Origin: Roseospira visakhapatnamensis
GTDB taxonomy: Bacteria; Pseudomonadota; Alphaproteobacteria; Rhodospirillales; Rhodospirillaceae
NCBI RefSeq assembly: GCF_014197915.1
Contig: NZ_JACIGK010000006.1
Coordinates: forward strand, 1 to 64,000
Length of the DNA stretch: 64,000 nt
Reading direction: 5' to 3'
Position numbers and translations under genes: made by a program. Within the stretch, counting starts at the first letter, position 1, and every line of letters starts with the position of its first letter. Below are positions 7,529 through 16,668 of the stretch, piece after piece. Under the pieces are notes generated by a model, which made no database searches, had not been told where the DNA came from, and worked only from the letters and a program-made list of their open reading frames with translations.

Positions 7529-10500
7529 TCGGCTTGACCCGTATCGGCATGGTGAACTGGCACCAATTCCCCCACCAGGACATCGATATCGATGGAAACG
7601 CGGCACTGGTGGGGGAAAACCGCTCGGGCAAATCCACCCTGCTGGATCTGATCCAGACGGTGATGTCCGGCAATGGCTTGGGCAAATACCTGGAACTCAA
7701 CGCCCGAGCCAGTGGGGGGAAACGCAAGGGACGGCGGTCCGTGCATGCCTATATTCTGGGGCGCACCGGCGATGGGCCGGAGGGGGTGAAGCGGCCGGAG
7801 GCCCAATGTGTCTTGTTTCTGACGTTCGAGCGGCCCGACGGCTGGCCCGTCACCCTTGGGGTGGTCATGGAAGCACGGGTTCAGGACGCCAAGGAAAGCA
7901 CGCGGGCTCGGTTCATCGCCGACGGGGTGAAGCTCTCCGTCGACGATCTGGTGGATCGGCCCGAGGGAAGCGGGGAAGAGGGAGGCTTGCCCAAGGATTG
8001 GGACGCCGTGATCCGCCCCTGGCTGGAGAGCGCCTGCGTCGAAGCGGGAGGCCAGCTGATCGCCCATCCGGAATCGAAACCGGCCATGCATTTCGTCGGC
8101 GACTACTTGAAGCTGCTGTCGACGGGGCGGTTGCCAATCCCGCCGGACCGCTTTCTGAGGGCCTTCGGTAACGCCGCCCGGCTGAAGGACATTTCCTCCG
8201 TCAACGATTTCATCCGCGACTATATCCTGGAAAAGGATGACGTGCGGATCGATCAACTGCGGGAGTCCATCCGAGATTACCGAGGGTATGCCCGTGAAAT
8301 CACCCTTCTGCGCAAGAAACTCGACCACCTGAAACCCCTGGCAGAGCGGATCGAAGCCCATGCGCGGCACCTGCGTCTGCAAGATATCACCCGCTGGGGC
8401 GAGGCACGGGCGAAGGCCCTTTCCGCCCGGATCGCCATGGGGCGTCACCAGCGTCTCGCCCGGGAAGGCTTGGAAAAACAGGCCGTGGTCAGGGCGGATC
8501 TGGAGAGGATCAAATGTGAGTGGGCGGAACTGGAGGCGGAACGGAAGGGCCTCGAGCGGCTGATCAATGCCGCGTCGGAAACCCAGCGGATGACCGAATT
8601 ACGGGGGCAACGGGGGGACCTGGAACGGGGAAAGAAGGACGCTTTCAACGATATCCTGGGGCACTACAAGGTGGTGGTCGATCTGGTGAACGTCCTTCTG
8701 GCCGCCGACATGATCCCCCCGAACCTGGGGCGGATCCTGGAGACCCTGCGTCTGTTGCGAGAGCAAGGGGGCGCCGACCAGCCACCCCGTTGGCCCAAGG
8801 ACCCCCAGGCCGTGGAGGGGCTGTTGGGGGCTCTTTGCCTGGAGCGGGAGAGGCTGACGGGCAGTCTGGAAACCGCCGCAGACGCCCTGACCGTGGAGCG
8901 GGCCGAGGTCGACGGGCGGACCAGGGAACTGACCCGTCAGATCGAGGAAATCACCCGGCGGGGATTTTCGATCCGTCCCGAAGTAGAGGCCTTGCGCGAG
9001 GATCTACGCCGCATGGGCATCCCCTCCCATTTGCTGTGCGAAAGGCTGGAGGTGGTCGACGAGGGCTGGCGGCTGGCCCTGGAGGTCCTGTTGGGCCGGG
9101 ACCGGGAGGCGATTCTGGTGGGCCGGGAGCATGTGGAAACGGCCATCCGCCACCTTCAGGATAACCGCCGGATCTACCGAGGGTGCCGCGTCGCTAACAG
9201 TCGGAAGTTGACGGAAGGGGGGGCGGCCCAGCCCGGGACTCTGGCGTCCGTCGTCCGATCCGACGACCCCCTGGCCACGGCCTTTGTCCTGCGGCGTATC
9301 GGAAACGTGCGTCTGGCGGAAACCATCGCGGATCTGCACGCCGAGGGCCGCGCGATCATGCGCGACGGCACCTATGACGATGGATTGGCCGTGGAGGTGC
9401 GCCAATTGGGGCGAAACGACGGCCACAAGATCGGTGCCAATGCGGGCCGCTCCTCCCTGCGTTCCCTGGAGCGGGAACGGGACGGCTTGAGGGCACGATC
9501 GGCGGAATTGGAAAAGGACCGTAAGCGGCATGGATCCGTCCTCCTGGCCTTCCGGGGGCTGGAAGGCTGGGCGGAGCGTCCCGGCCTCGGACAGGCCGTG
9601 GATCGCTTCGAACACGCTCGGGATGGGTTGGAGGAGATCGCCCGGGCCATGGCGGAGGAAAGGGATCGCGCCGACCCCGCCTACGTGGAGCGACTGGCGG
9701 TCATCGACGTCCAGTTGGAAACCTATCGGGAGGAGGAAATCGGCCTGAATCAAGCCCTGGTCCTGGCCAAACGCGATGTGGAGGGGGCCACCTCCCGCTT
9801 GAGCGGGGGAGAACAGGAGGCTGGGTCCAAATTCCAGGTTAAGGTTCTGCGCGGGCGTTATCTTGGGCTTTTTTCGACGCTGGGTCCGATCCGGACCCTG
9901 GGTGGGCGGGAGCATTTCCTTGATGTGCTCGCCAGACGGAGCGGGAAGCTGGAGGCAGCGGCCGTGAGTCTGGGGGCGGAGAGGGAAAAACTTGAAAAGT
10001 ATTTGGCGGGGGAAGCACCTGAAATCCTGCGCCAGTACGTGGAGTACACGCGTCTGGACGAAAGTTCCCCGGCCTTCGATTCCACGCATTCCATCCAGGG
10101 TGACCTGCGAGATTGGGTGGCCGAGCAGATCGTCACCATCGAGGCCAACAGTCTTCAACGTTACGAAGATTTGGCCAAGCAGGCCGCGGAACGGGCGGAA
10201 TACTATTTCCAACATGCCTTCATTCACGAACTGCGCGAGCGTTTCAGCCGGGTTGAAGAGGCCGTGTATAGCATGTCCCAGGCTCTGAAAGGCCATCCCT
10301 TTCATAACGAGCGCTATCGGTTCTTCCATGAGCCCTCCGGTAGTCATCACGCCGTCTGGGAGTTGGTCCAACGCTCCCGGGAGGATGACAGCCTGCTGCT
10401 GCCCCTGTTCCAGGAGGTGGAAATCACCGAGGAGACGCCCCATGGCGAGGCTTTGCTCCGGGTGCGGGACCTGTTGCTCTCCTCGGACGTGGAGGTGGAG

Positions 10501-11034
10501 GCTTTCGCCGATTACCGGAACTACTTTGTCTTCGACCTGGAAATGATCGATGTCCAGACCAAGCGGCGTACCAATTTGGAGAGCCGCCAGGGAACGGGAT
10601 CGGGAGCTGAGCAGCAGACCCCCTATTACGTGGCCATCGGGGCGTCCCTGGCGACGCTCTATCACAGGGCGCGGCACCGGGTTGGAACACGGGGCGTGAT
10701 GGACGATCCGGGGCTTGGGCTGGTCATCCTGGACGAAGCCTTTTCCAACATGGATCCCAAGAATGTTTGGGCGGCCTTCGAGTATTATCGGGACCTGGGG
10801 CTCCAACTGATCGTGGCGGCGCCATACGACAAGCGAGCGGTTCTGCTGGAAAAGGTGGAGACCGTGGTGGACATCTGGCGCGACGGTGACTATGCGGATA
10901 CGGAAACCTCCTATCCGGGCGCCCGCTTGCGGGAGGAACTGGCCCGGCGCAACCCCGCCCATTATGACATGGATGATTTCCGACGGTTCGTGGAAGCGCA
11001 CTCCAGTCGCTTCGATGAGAGTGGGCGGGGCTGA
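7525..11034 (+). CDS. jetC: Wadjet system SMC-like ATPase JetC
   Basis: JetC is the MukB-like motor that extrudes DNA loops. The 1169-residue protein has an N-terminal ATPase lobe with Walker A GENRSGKST at residues 30-38, long coiled-coil arms (about 240-450 and 620-800) around a compact middle part that should form the hinge, and a C-terminal lobe with Walker B VILDEAFSNMDP near residues 1065-1074. All ATPase features needed for function are present and there is no frameshift. It overlaps jetB by four bases and jetD by one (TGATG). Confidence 0.93.
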   Translation: MIGLTRIGMVNWHQFPHQDIDIDGNAALVGENRSGKSTLLDLIQTVMSGNGLGKYLELNARASGGKRKGRRSVHAYILGRTGDGPEGVKRPEAQCVLFLTFERPDGWPVTLGVVMEARVQDAKESTRARFIADGVKLSVDDLVDRPEGSGEEGGLPKDWDAVIRPWLESACVEAGGQLIAHPESKPAMHFVGDYLKLLSTGRLPIPPDRFLRAFGNAARLKDISSVNDFIRDYILEKDDVRIDQLRESIRDYRGYAREITLLRKKLDHLKPLAERIEAHARHLRLQDITRWGEARAKALSARIAMGRHQRLAREGLEKQAVVRADLERIKCEWAELEAERKGLERLINAASETQRMTELRGQRGDLERGKKDAFNDILGHYKVVVDLVNVLLAADMIPPNLGRILETLRLLREQGGADQPPRWPKDPQAVEGLLGALCLERERLTGSLETAADALTVERAEVDGRTRELTRQIEEITRRGFSIRPEVEALREDLRRMGIPSHLLCERLEVVDEGWRLALEVLLGRDREAILVGREHVETAIRHLQDNRRIYRGCRVANSRKLTEGGAAQPGTLASVVRSDDPLATAFVLRRIGNVRLAETIADLHAEGRAIMRDGTYDDGLAVEVRQLGRNDGHKIGANAGRSSLRSLERERDGLRARSAELEKDRKRHGSVLLAFRGLEGWAERPGLGQAVDRFEHARDGLEEIARAMAEERDRADPAYVERLAVIDVQLETYREEEIGLNQALVLAKRDVEGATSRLSGGEQEAGSKFQVKVLRGRYLGLFSTLGPIRTLGGREHFLDVLARRSGKLEAAAVSLGAEREKLEKYLAGEAPEILRQYVEYTRLDESSPAFDSTHSIQGDLRDWVAEQIVTIEANSLQRYEDLAKQAAERAEYYFQHAFIHELRERFSRVEEAVYSMSQALKGHPFHNERYRFFHEPSGSHHAVWELVQRSREDDSLLLPLFQEVEITEETPHGEALLRVRDLLLSSDVEVEAFADYRNYFVFDLEMIDVQTKRRTNLESRQGTGSGAEQQTPYYVAIGASLATLYHRARHRVGTRGVMDDPGLGLVILDEAFSNMDPKNVWAAFEYYRDLGLQLIVAAPYDKRAVLLEKVETVVDIWRDGDYADTETSYPGARLREELARRNPAHYDMDDFRRFVEAHSSRFDESGRG

Positions 11035-12116
11035 TGGTGAAATCCGTGGTTGATGCCCGCGCGGGGCTGGACTGGATGCTGGACCGGATGGAGGAGCGGC
11101 CCGACCGGGACCCGACAAGGGTCTTGGTCCGACCCGACTACACGGCGATGTCCCTGAGCGACGACGTGGTCCGCTTCCATGCCCTGTTGCGACAGGCCGA
11201 GGAAGCCGGAGCTCTGACCATTGAATGGTCAAGGAAGGCCCGTGATCTGGTGGACCGTGTACGCCTGAAGGACCCCGCGCGGCTTTATGCCTTCCTGAAA
11301 CGGGATCCCACCGGGGAGCGGGCCATCGCTATTCTGGATGAGGTGTCGTCGGAGCTGTCGCCCCCACGTGCCGACCTTTCCCCTTTGCTTGAAAGGGTTC
11401 GGGAGCGATGGGCATTGGGACGGTCCGCCCTGGGCTCCCTGAAGCCGGGGGACAGATATGGTCTGACCGTCATTCTGAAATGCGTCGACGCCATCCTGCG
11501 GGATGAACATCTGGATTGCGAACTGCGGAAGTTCTCCGAAAAGGTCACTGGGACCACAAAGGCGGTGGAACGGCAGGCACCTCGTATCGGAGAGGCGCTC
11601 AAGCTGTTTTTTCCCTTGCCGGAGGAAGCCAGAGGGCTGGAAGTTCTCGCCGCCTTGGGATTGCTGAAATATTCCACGCCGATCCTTCTCAAGGGCCATT
11701 TGAGGATCCGGGGCGTGGGCGCGGTCTCGGCGGACCCTTTGATTGGCATACCAGAGGAATGGCTGGAGGGCATGTCCATCGTCGGTGATCCGCCTTATCT
11801 GATGTCCGTGGAAAATCTGGCGTCCTTTAATCGCTATGTTCGCGAGGTGAAGGACAACGGGCTGGTGATCTATACGGGGGGCTTTCCCTCCCGTTCGGTT
11901 GCCGCGACTTTCCGTCATCTGGATCGGATATTGCCGCCCTCGGTTCCCATGTTCCATTGGGGCGACATTGATAGGCATGGACATTTGATCGCCGACGTCA
12001 TCGAGCGCCTGCTGTCCCGCCCCTTGACGCGACACAGAATGGAATGGGCCAGGGCCGGCGACAAGGGGAGCCTGGAACAGGAGGCGTTGGACCCCGAAGC
12101 GCCAGCGTGGCGTTGA
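11034..12116 (+). CDS. jetD: Wadjet nuclease subunit JetD (TOPRIM)
   Basis: JetD is the DNA-cutting subunit. The 360-residue product has an N-terminal DUF3322-like arm domain and a C-terminal DUF2220 TOPRIM domain. The metal-binding residues are visible: E260 in MSVENLASF and the D311-x-D313 pair in HWGDIDRHG. The C-terminal EQEAL segment shows that the protein is complete. It starts inside the jetC stop codon. All four subunits are therefore intact, and the system should be active unless expression fails. Confidence 0.9.
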   Translation: MVKSVVDARAGLDWMLDRMEERPDRDPTRVLVRPDYTAMSLSDDVVRFHALLRQAEEAGALTIEWSRKARDLVDRVRLKDPARLYAFLKRDPTGERAIAILDEVSSELSPPRADLSPLLERVRERWALGRSALGSLKPGDRYGLTVILKCVDAILRDEHLDCELRKFSEKVTGTTKAVERQAPRIGEALKLFFPLPEEARGLEVLAALGLLKYSTPILLKGHLRIRGVGAVSADPLIGIPEEWLEGMSIVGDPPYLMSVENLASFNRYVREVKDNGLVIYTGGFPSRSVAATFRHLDRILPPSVPMFHWGDIDRHGHLIADVIERLLSRPLTRHRMEWARAGDKGSLEQEALDPEAPAWR

Positions 12117-12412
12117 AAGAGGAAGAGATAAAAAGATCAGTGTTTGAGTTCATGAATTGAGTGAAGTTGATGTTCTTTTCTTAGAGCGTGTTGCGTGATT
12201 TTGGACTCACCCAAAACGCTCTACGTTTTTGTTTTTAAAGCAAATCGTCGTCGCGATCTGGTTCGGATCGCTCGGGATTTGCTCTAAGTTAAAAAAATTA
12301 GATACGAAATTTCTCGCAAAACTCCAGTTTACTTTATGGATTGGCGTGCTTATATGGACATAACATGGACCGCAGAGCAGATTTTGGAGCTTTGATTACT
12401 TGACTATAGAAG
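12117..12412. other. AT-richer intergenic stretch after jetD
   Basis: No gene is seen. The stretch is clearly poorer in GC than its surroundings and contains the MITE-like element at 12184-12284. No clear terminator with a T tract follows jetD. The MITE hairpins may stop transcription instead. Confidence 0.5.
12184..12284. repeat. MITE-like double hairpin flanked by TA
   Basis: A 101-bp element runs from GAGCGTG to GATTTGCTC and is bounded by TA on both sides (12182-12183 and 12285-12286). It folds as two hairpins: GAGCGT with ACGCTC on the left, and AGCAAATC with GATTTGCT on the right, with an inner GCGATC/GATCGC stem. A T-rich linker joins them. The architecture matches the 126-bp element nearby but the sequence differs. 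It has no coding capacity. An IS630/Tc1-type origin is inferred from the TA flanks. Confidence 0.55.
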
Positions 12413-12830
12413 CTAAGGGCCAGTGATGGCGTCGGCAATGAAGTCCGAAATCTTTCTGGCGGCGGCTTTCACGGAATTATTCGCCAAATGGGCATGCCGA
12501 GCCGTGGTTTGGATCTGCGTGTGCCCCAAGAGTTTGCCGATCATCGGCAAATCCTCGCCTAGTGCAGCGACGCATTCAAGGGATTCCCCCTTGAATGCAA
12601 ACGTCGCTGCACAAAACATTGTTTCTCGTGCACTTTCGATCCAGACAAAAAGAATGCGGACTGCATCTTTTGTCTGGATCAGTGCACTAGCGCGAGGGCG
12701 CCACCGGCGTAGGAGTGGCGCAAGTCATGGATCCGAACATCGGGGAGCCCGGCCTGTTCCCGAATGCGCCGCCACGGATGTTGGTGGTCGCTCCCAAGCG
12801 GCCGAGCGGCGGCCCGCCACAACCTTTGCG
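12413..12830 (-). pseudogene. tyrosine integrase C-terminal part, split by a MITE
   Basis: Read leftward, 12830-12691 gives WRRIREQAGLPDVRIHDLRH and SYAGGALA, carrying the HxLR box of a phage-type tyrosine recombinase. The 126-bp MITE interrupts the gene at that point. Beyond it the frame continues as LGEDLPMIGKLLGHTQIQTT and ARHAHLANN to the end. Removing the MITE and one TA restores a continuous ALGED reading. The residue at the nucleophile position (usually ARYAHL) is His instead of Tyr. The N-terminal half and first catalytic Arg are absent. The gene is dead three ways: truncation, insertion and loss of the nucleophile. Confidence 0.8.
12562..12687. repeat. 126-bp IS630-type MITE, copy 1
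   Basis: The element is flanked by TA duplications (12560-12561 and 12688-12689) inside a CTAG target, the known preference of IS630/Tc1-mariner elements. It starts GTGCAGCGACG and ends CAGTGCAC. It consists of two hairpins. In the first, GTGCAGCGACG pairs with CGTCGCTGCAC, and the nested CATTCAAGGG pairs with CCCTTGAATG. In the second, GATCCAGACAAAA pairs with TTTTGTCTGGATC. It differs from copy 2 at 46260-46385 by one base (C for A in the linker). It lies inside an integrase gene. Confidence 0.88.
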
Positions 12831-12949
12831 TAGGTGCCCAACCGGATTGGCGCCCCCATCCGCGTCTTCAATTCCACATGAAAGGTCGAAGAACCATCAT
12901 GAGACCCTCCGGGAGACCACGATGGCGACGTAGCACTCACACCAACCAA

Positions 12950-12974
12950 CCTCCGCCAAACCCGGGGCGGTTCA
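12950..12974 (-). mobile_element. IS3-type inverted-repeat end, solo
   Basis: Read on the minus strand these 25 bases start TGAACCGCCCCGGG and are identical to the end at 55541-55565. TGAACCGCCCC ends are typical of IS3-family elements. No transposase follows; the integrase remnant begins about 120 bases inside. It marks a decayed insertion at the border between the accessory island and metH. Confidence 0.6.
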
Positions 12975-13074
12975 ATACTTGGTGCTGGCCTGGTTCGGCT
13001 GACTGACGGTATCGCAGGTCGGCCCCGGGCCGGCGCGGATCTGCCCCTTGAGTCCACGTCAAACGCGGACGGGG

Positions 13075-16000
13075 CTATATCCGGAAGTACTTCGCCTGCG
13101 GGTGCAGGACGACGATGGCGGTGGTGGACTGCTCGGGCACCAGTTCGTCCTCGTCGGTCAGCGACAGGCCGATGCGGTCCGCCCCCAGAAGGTCCAGCAA
13201 GGCGTGCTGGTCGGCCAGGTTGGGGCAGGCCGGGTAGCCGAACGAGTACCGCGAGCCCCGGTAGTCCTGCTTGAACAGGCCCTCGATGTCGCGGCTGTCC
13301 TCGCTGGCGTAGCCCAGTTCGCCGCGAATGCGCTTGTGGACCACCTCGGCCAGGGCCTCGGCCATCTCCACGCCGATGCCATGCAGGTAGAGGTAGTCCT
13401 TGTAGCGGTCCTCGGCGAACCACTGCCGCGCCACCTCGGACACCCGATGCCCCATGGTCACGGCCTGCAGGCCGATGACGTCGCGGGTGTCGTCGGCGAT
13501 GTCCCGGAAGAAGTCGGCCAGGCACAGCCCGCCCGGCCGGTCCTGGCGCGGAAAGGCAAAGCGGGCGACCTCGGTGGTGCCGTCGGGCTCGAACAGCACC
13601 ACCGCGTCGCCATCGGCGGCCGCCTTCCAGTACCCGTAGACGGCTTGTGGCCGCAGGATGTTGTCCTCCACGCAGCGCCGCGTCATGTCGTGAAACACCG
13701 GACGCAGGTCCTGGATGGCCCATTTCTTCCAGTCAGCCAGGGTGCGGCCGGACTTCTTGATGCCCCACTGGAACTGATAGAGCGTGTTCTCGTTGACGTA
13801 GGGCACCAGGGTCTTGGTGGCGATGGACGTTTCCAGTACGCGCGGTCCCCAGAACGGCGGCTCCGGCGGCGTCAGGCCGGCATGCAGGTCCTGGCGGCGC
13901 AGGCGGATTTCCTCGGCCTCCACCGGGCGGTTGGTGCGCGCGCGGGCTTCCGGCGGCACCGTCAGGACGTCGTCGTTGACCGCCGCGCGACGGCGTGACG
14001 GCCGGTTGGCGCGCTTGTTCTGGAGGTCGGAAAGGTAGCCGTCGAACCCGCCCTCCATCACCTTGGCCATCAGGTGCAGGCCGTCGAAGGCGTCGCGGGC
14101 GTAGGCCACCCGGCCGTGGTCGCCGTAGGCGCGCACGCAGTCCTCCTCGACGAAGCCGCGCGTCAGCGCCGCGCCGCCCAGGATCACCGGCACGTCCCAG
14201 TCCTCGCGGGCCATTTCCTCCAGGTTGTCCTTCATGATGACCGTGGACTTGACCAGCAGGCCGGACATGCCGACGGCGTCGGCCTTGTGCTCCCTGGCCG
14301 CCGCGCAGATGGCGGCGACCGGCTGCTTGATGCCCAGGTTGATGACCTTGTAGCCGTTGTTGGTGAGGATGATGTCCACCAGGTTCTTGCCGATGTCGTG
14401 AACATCGCCCTTCACGGTGGCCAGGACCATGATGCCCTTTTCCTGCCCCTCGATCTTTTCCATGTGCGGCTCCAGGTGGGCCACGGCGGCCTTCATGGTC
14501 TCGGCCGATTGCAGCACGAAGGGCAACTGCATCTTGCCGGCGCCGAACAACTCGCCCACGACCTTCATGCCGCCCAGCAGGAACTCGTTGATGATGGTCA
14601 GGGGCGGATGGACCCGCATCGCCTCGTCCAGGTCGGCGTCCAGGCCCTGGCGATCGCCGTCGATGATGCGCTGCTTGAGGCGCTCCTCCACGGACGCCGG
14701 GCGCTCCTTCTTCTTCTCGGTCTCGGCGCTGCGATCCTGATAGAGGGCGATGAACGCCTGCAAGGGGTCGGGGCCGCCCTCCTCGCGCTTGTCATAGATG
14801 AGCGCCTCGGCGGCCTGGACCTCGGCGTCGGGGATGGCGTGCAGGGGCTTGATCTTGGAGACATGCACGATCGCCGACGTCATACCGTGACGGACCGCGT
14901 GGTCCAGGAACACCGAGTTCAGCACGTGACGCGCCACCGCCTTCAGGCCGAAGGAGATGTTGGACAGCCCCAGCACGATCTGGCAGTCGGGCAGGGCCTC
15001 GCGGATCAGGCGGATCCCCTCCAGGGTCTCGATGCCCAGGCGGCGGTCGTCCTCGTTGCCGGTGCAGATGGTGAAGGTCAGCGGGTCGAATATCAGGTCC
15101 GATGGCGGCAGGCCATGCTGGTTGACGGCGAAGTCATAGAGCCGCCGGGCGATCTCCAGCTTCTTGTCGGCCGTCTTGGCCATGCCGTCCTCGTCGATGG
15201 TCAGCGCGATGACGGCGGCGCCGTGCTTGCGGGCCAGGGCCAGGCGTTCGGCGGCCGGCGCCTCGCCGTCCTCGAAGTTGATGGAGTTGAGGATGGCCTT
15301 GCCGCCGTAGAGCTTCAGCGCCGCCTCCAGCACCGGCGTCTCGGTGCTGTCGAAGACCAGCGGCACGTTGACCGAACCCCGCAGGCGCGAGACGACCTCG
15401 GTCATGTCGGAGACTTCGTCGCGGCCGACGAAGGCGGTGCAGACGTCCAGGGTGTGGCTGCCCTCGCGCACCTGGTCGCGCGCCATGGCGACGATGGAGT
15501 CCCAGTCCTCGGCGTCCTGCAACTCGCGGAACTTCTTGGATCCGTTGGCGTTGCAACGCTCGCCGATGGACAGGATGGCGTTCTCCTGGCGCAGGTCGAC
15601 GCGCGAGTACAGCGAGGCGACGGAGGGCACCCATACCGCCGTGCGCGGCACCGCCGCCGGGCGGTGGGCGCCGTCGGCGGCGCGGGCGCGCAGCATGGCA
15701 TCGACGGCGGCGATGTGATCGGGCGTGGTGCCGCAGCAGCCGCCCACCAGGTTGATCTTGTCGTCACTGATGAAGCGCGCGTGCCAGTCGGCCAGTTCGC
15801 GCGGGGTCAGCGGGTAGAAGGTGGCGCCGTCGCGCAGCTCCGGCAGCCCGGCGTTGGGTTGCAGGCTGATGCGGCCCTGCCAGTTCTCCGCCAGCCAGCG
15901 CACGTGCTCGGCCATCTCCGCCGGGCCGGTGGCGCAGTTCAGGCCCATGGAGTCCACGCCCAGCGACCGGGCGACCGTGGTCGCGGCGCCGATGTCGGCG

Positions 16001-16602
16001 CCCACCAGCAGGGTTCCGGTGGTCTCCACGGTGACTTGCAGGAAGATCGGCACGTCGGCCTTGCCCTGGCTGAGGCGCGCGGCCTTGGTGCCGTTGATGG
16101 CCGCCTTGAACTGCAAGGGATCCTGGCAGGTCTCCACAAGCACACCGTCGCAGCCCCCGGCGATCAGGCCCTCGGCCTGCGTGGCGAAGGAGGCTTCCAG
16201 GGACTCGTAGTCGATGTGTCCCAGGCTGGGCAGCTTGGTGCCCGGGCCGATGGAGCCCAGCACGAAGCGGCGCCGGCCGTCCGAGAAGCCCTCGGCGGCC
16301 TCGCGGGCCAGCTCGACGCCGCGCCGGTTGATCTCGAAGGCCCGGTCCTGAAGGTCGAACTCGGCCAGGGTGATGGGCGAGCCGCCGAAGGTGTTGGTCT
16401 GCACCACGTCCGATCCGGCGGCGTAGTACTGCCGGTGGATGTCGCGCACCACGTCCGGGCGCGACAGGCTGAGAACCTCGGTGCAGTTCTCCTTGCCCTG
16501 GAAGTCCTCCTCGATGGTCAGGGGCAGGGCCTGCACCAGGGAGCCCATGCCGCCATCGCACAACAGGACGTGACGGTCGAGGTGATCGAGGAAATCGCTC
16601 AT
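13075..16602 (-). CDS. metH: cobalamin-dependent methionine synthase
   Basis: MetH transfers the methyl group of 5-methyltetrahydrofolate to homocysteine through cobalamin. The 1175-residue protein is full length, with domains in order: homocysteine binding with the zinc Cys residues in LNCATGP and GGCCGTTP (1 to about 320), pterin binding (about 340-620), B12 binding with the cobalt ligand His735 in DVHDIGKN (about 640-880), and the AdoMet reactivation domain (about 900-1175). It is the last gene of a minus-strand operon with a methyltransferase, a small membrane protein, metF and an ArsR-type regulator. Confidence 0.97.
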   Translation of the reverse strand: MSDFLDHLDRHVLLCDGGMGSLVQALPLTIEEDFQGKENCTEVLSLSRPDVVRDIHRQYYAAGSDVVQTNTFGGSPITLAEFDLQDRAFEINRRGVELAREAAEGFSDGRRRFVLGSIGPGTKLPSLGHIDYESLEASFATQAEGLIAGGCDGVLVETCQDPLQFKAAINGTKAARLSQGKADVPIFLQVTVETTGTLLVGADIGAATTVARSLGVDSMGLNCATGPAEMAEHVRWLAENWQGRISLQPNAGLPELRDGATFYPLTPRELADWHARFISDDKINLVGGCCGTTPDHIAAVDAMLRARAADGAHRPAAVPRTAVWVPSVASLYSRVDLRQENAILSIGERCNANGSKKFRELQDAEDWDSIVAMARDQVREGSHTLDVCTAFVGRDEVSDMTEVVSRLRGSVNVPLVFDSTETPVLEAALKLYGGKAILNSINFEDGEAPAAERLALARKHGAAVIALTIDEDGMAKTADKKLEIARRLYDFAVNQHGLPPSDLIFDPLTFTICTGNEDDRRLGIETLEGIRLIREALPDCQIVLGLSNISFGLKAVARHVLNSVFLDHAVRHGMTSAIVHVSKIKPLHAIPDAEVQAAEALIYDKREEGGPDPLQAFIALYQDRSAETEKKKERPASVEERLKQRIIDGDRQGLDADLDEAMRVHPPLTIINEFLLGGMKVVGELFGAGKMQLPFVLQSAETMKAAVAHLEPHMEKIEGQEKGIMVLATVKGDVHDIGKNLVDIILTNNGYKVINLGIKQPVAAICAAAREHKADAVGMSGLLVKSTVIMKDNLEEMAREDWDVPVILGGAALTRGFVEEDCVRAYGDHGRVAYARDAFDGLHLMAKVMEGGFDGYLSDLQNKRANRPSRRRAAVNDDVLTVPPEARARTNRPVEAEEIRLRRQDLHAGLTPPEPPFWGPRVLETSIATKTLVPYVNENTLYQFQWGIKKSGRTLADWKKWAIQDLRPVFHDMTRRCVEDNILRPQAVYGYWKAAADGDAVVLFEPDGTTEVARFAFPRQDRPGGLCLADFFRDIADDTRDVIGLQAVTMGHRVSEVARQWFAEDRYKDYLYLHGIGVEMAEALAEVVHKRIRGELGYASEDSRDIEGLFKQDYRGSRYSFGYPACPNLADQHALLDLLGADRIGLSLTDEDELVPEQSTTAIVVLHPQAKYFRI

Positions 16603-16668
16603 GGGACGTGCCTGCGGGTCTGAGGAAGAAAAACGGGATCGGGTGTCGGGAATGGCGGTCCGGGATGG

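Noticed and set aside
9004..11232. A 742-codon minus-strand frame opposite jetC and jetD
   Set aside because: It is a shadow of the GC-rich jetC reading, with low-complexity His/Gln/Pro-rich sequence, no domain and no ribosome site.
12562..12687. A CRISPR repeat or a riboswitch, given the strong hairpins
   Set aside because: There are only two copies 34 kb apart, with TA flanks and a target in a coding gene. This is a transposed element, not an array or a leader.
14074..16623. An 849-codon plus-strand frame opposite metH
   Set aside because: metH is unmistakable on the other strand. The opposite frame is His/Val/Gly-rich and matches the expected antisense reading of alphaproteobacterial codons.
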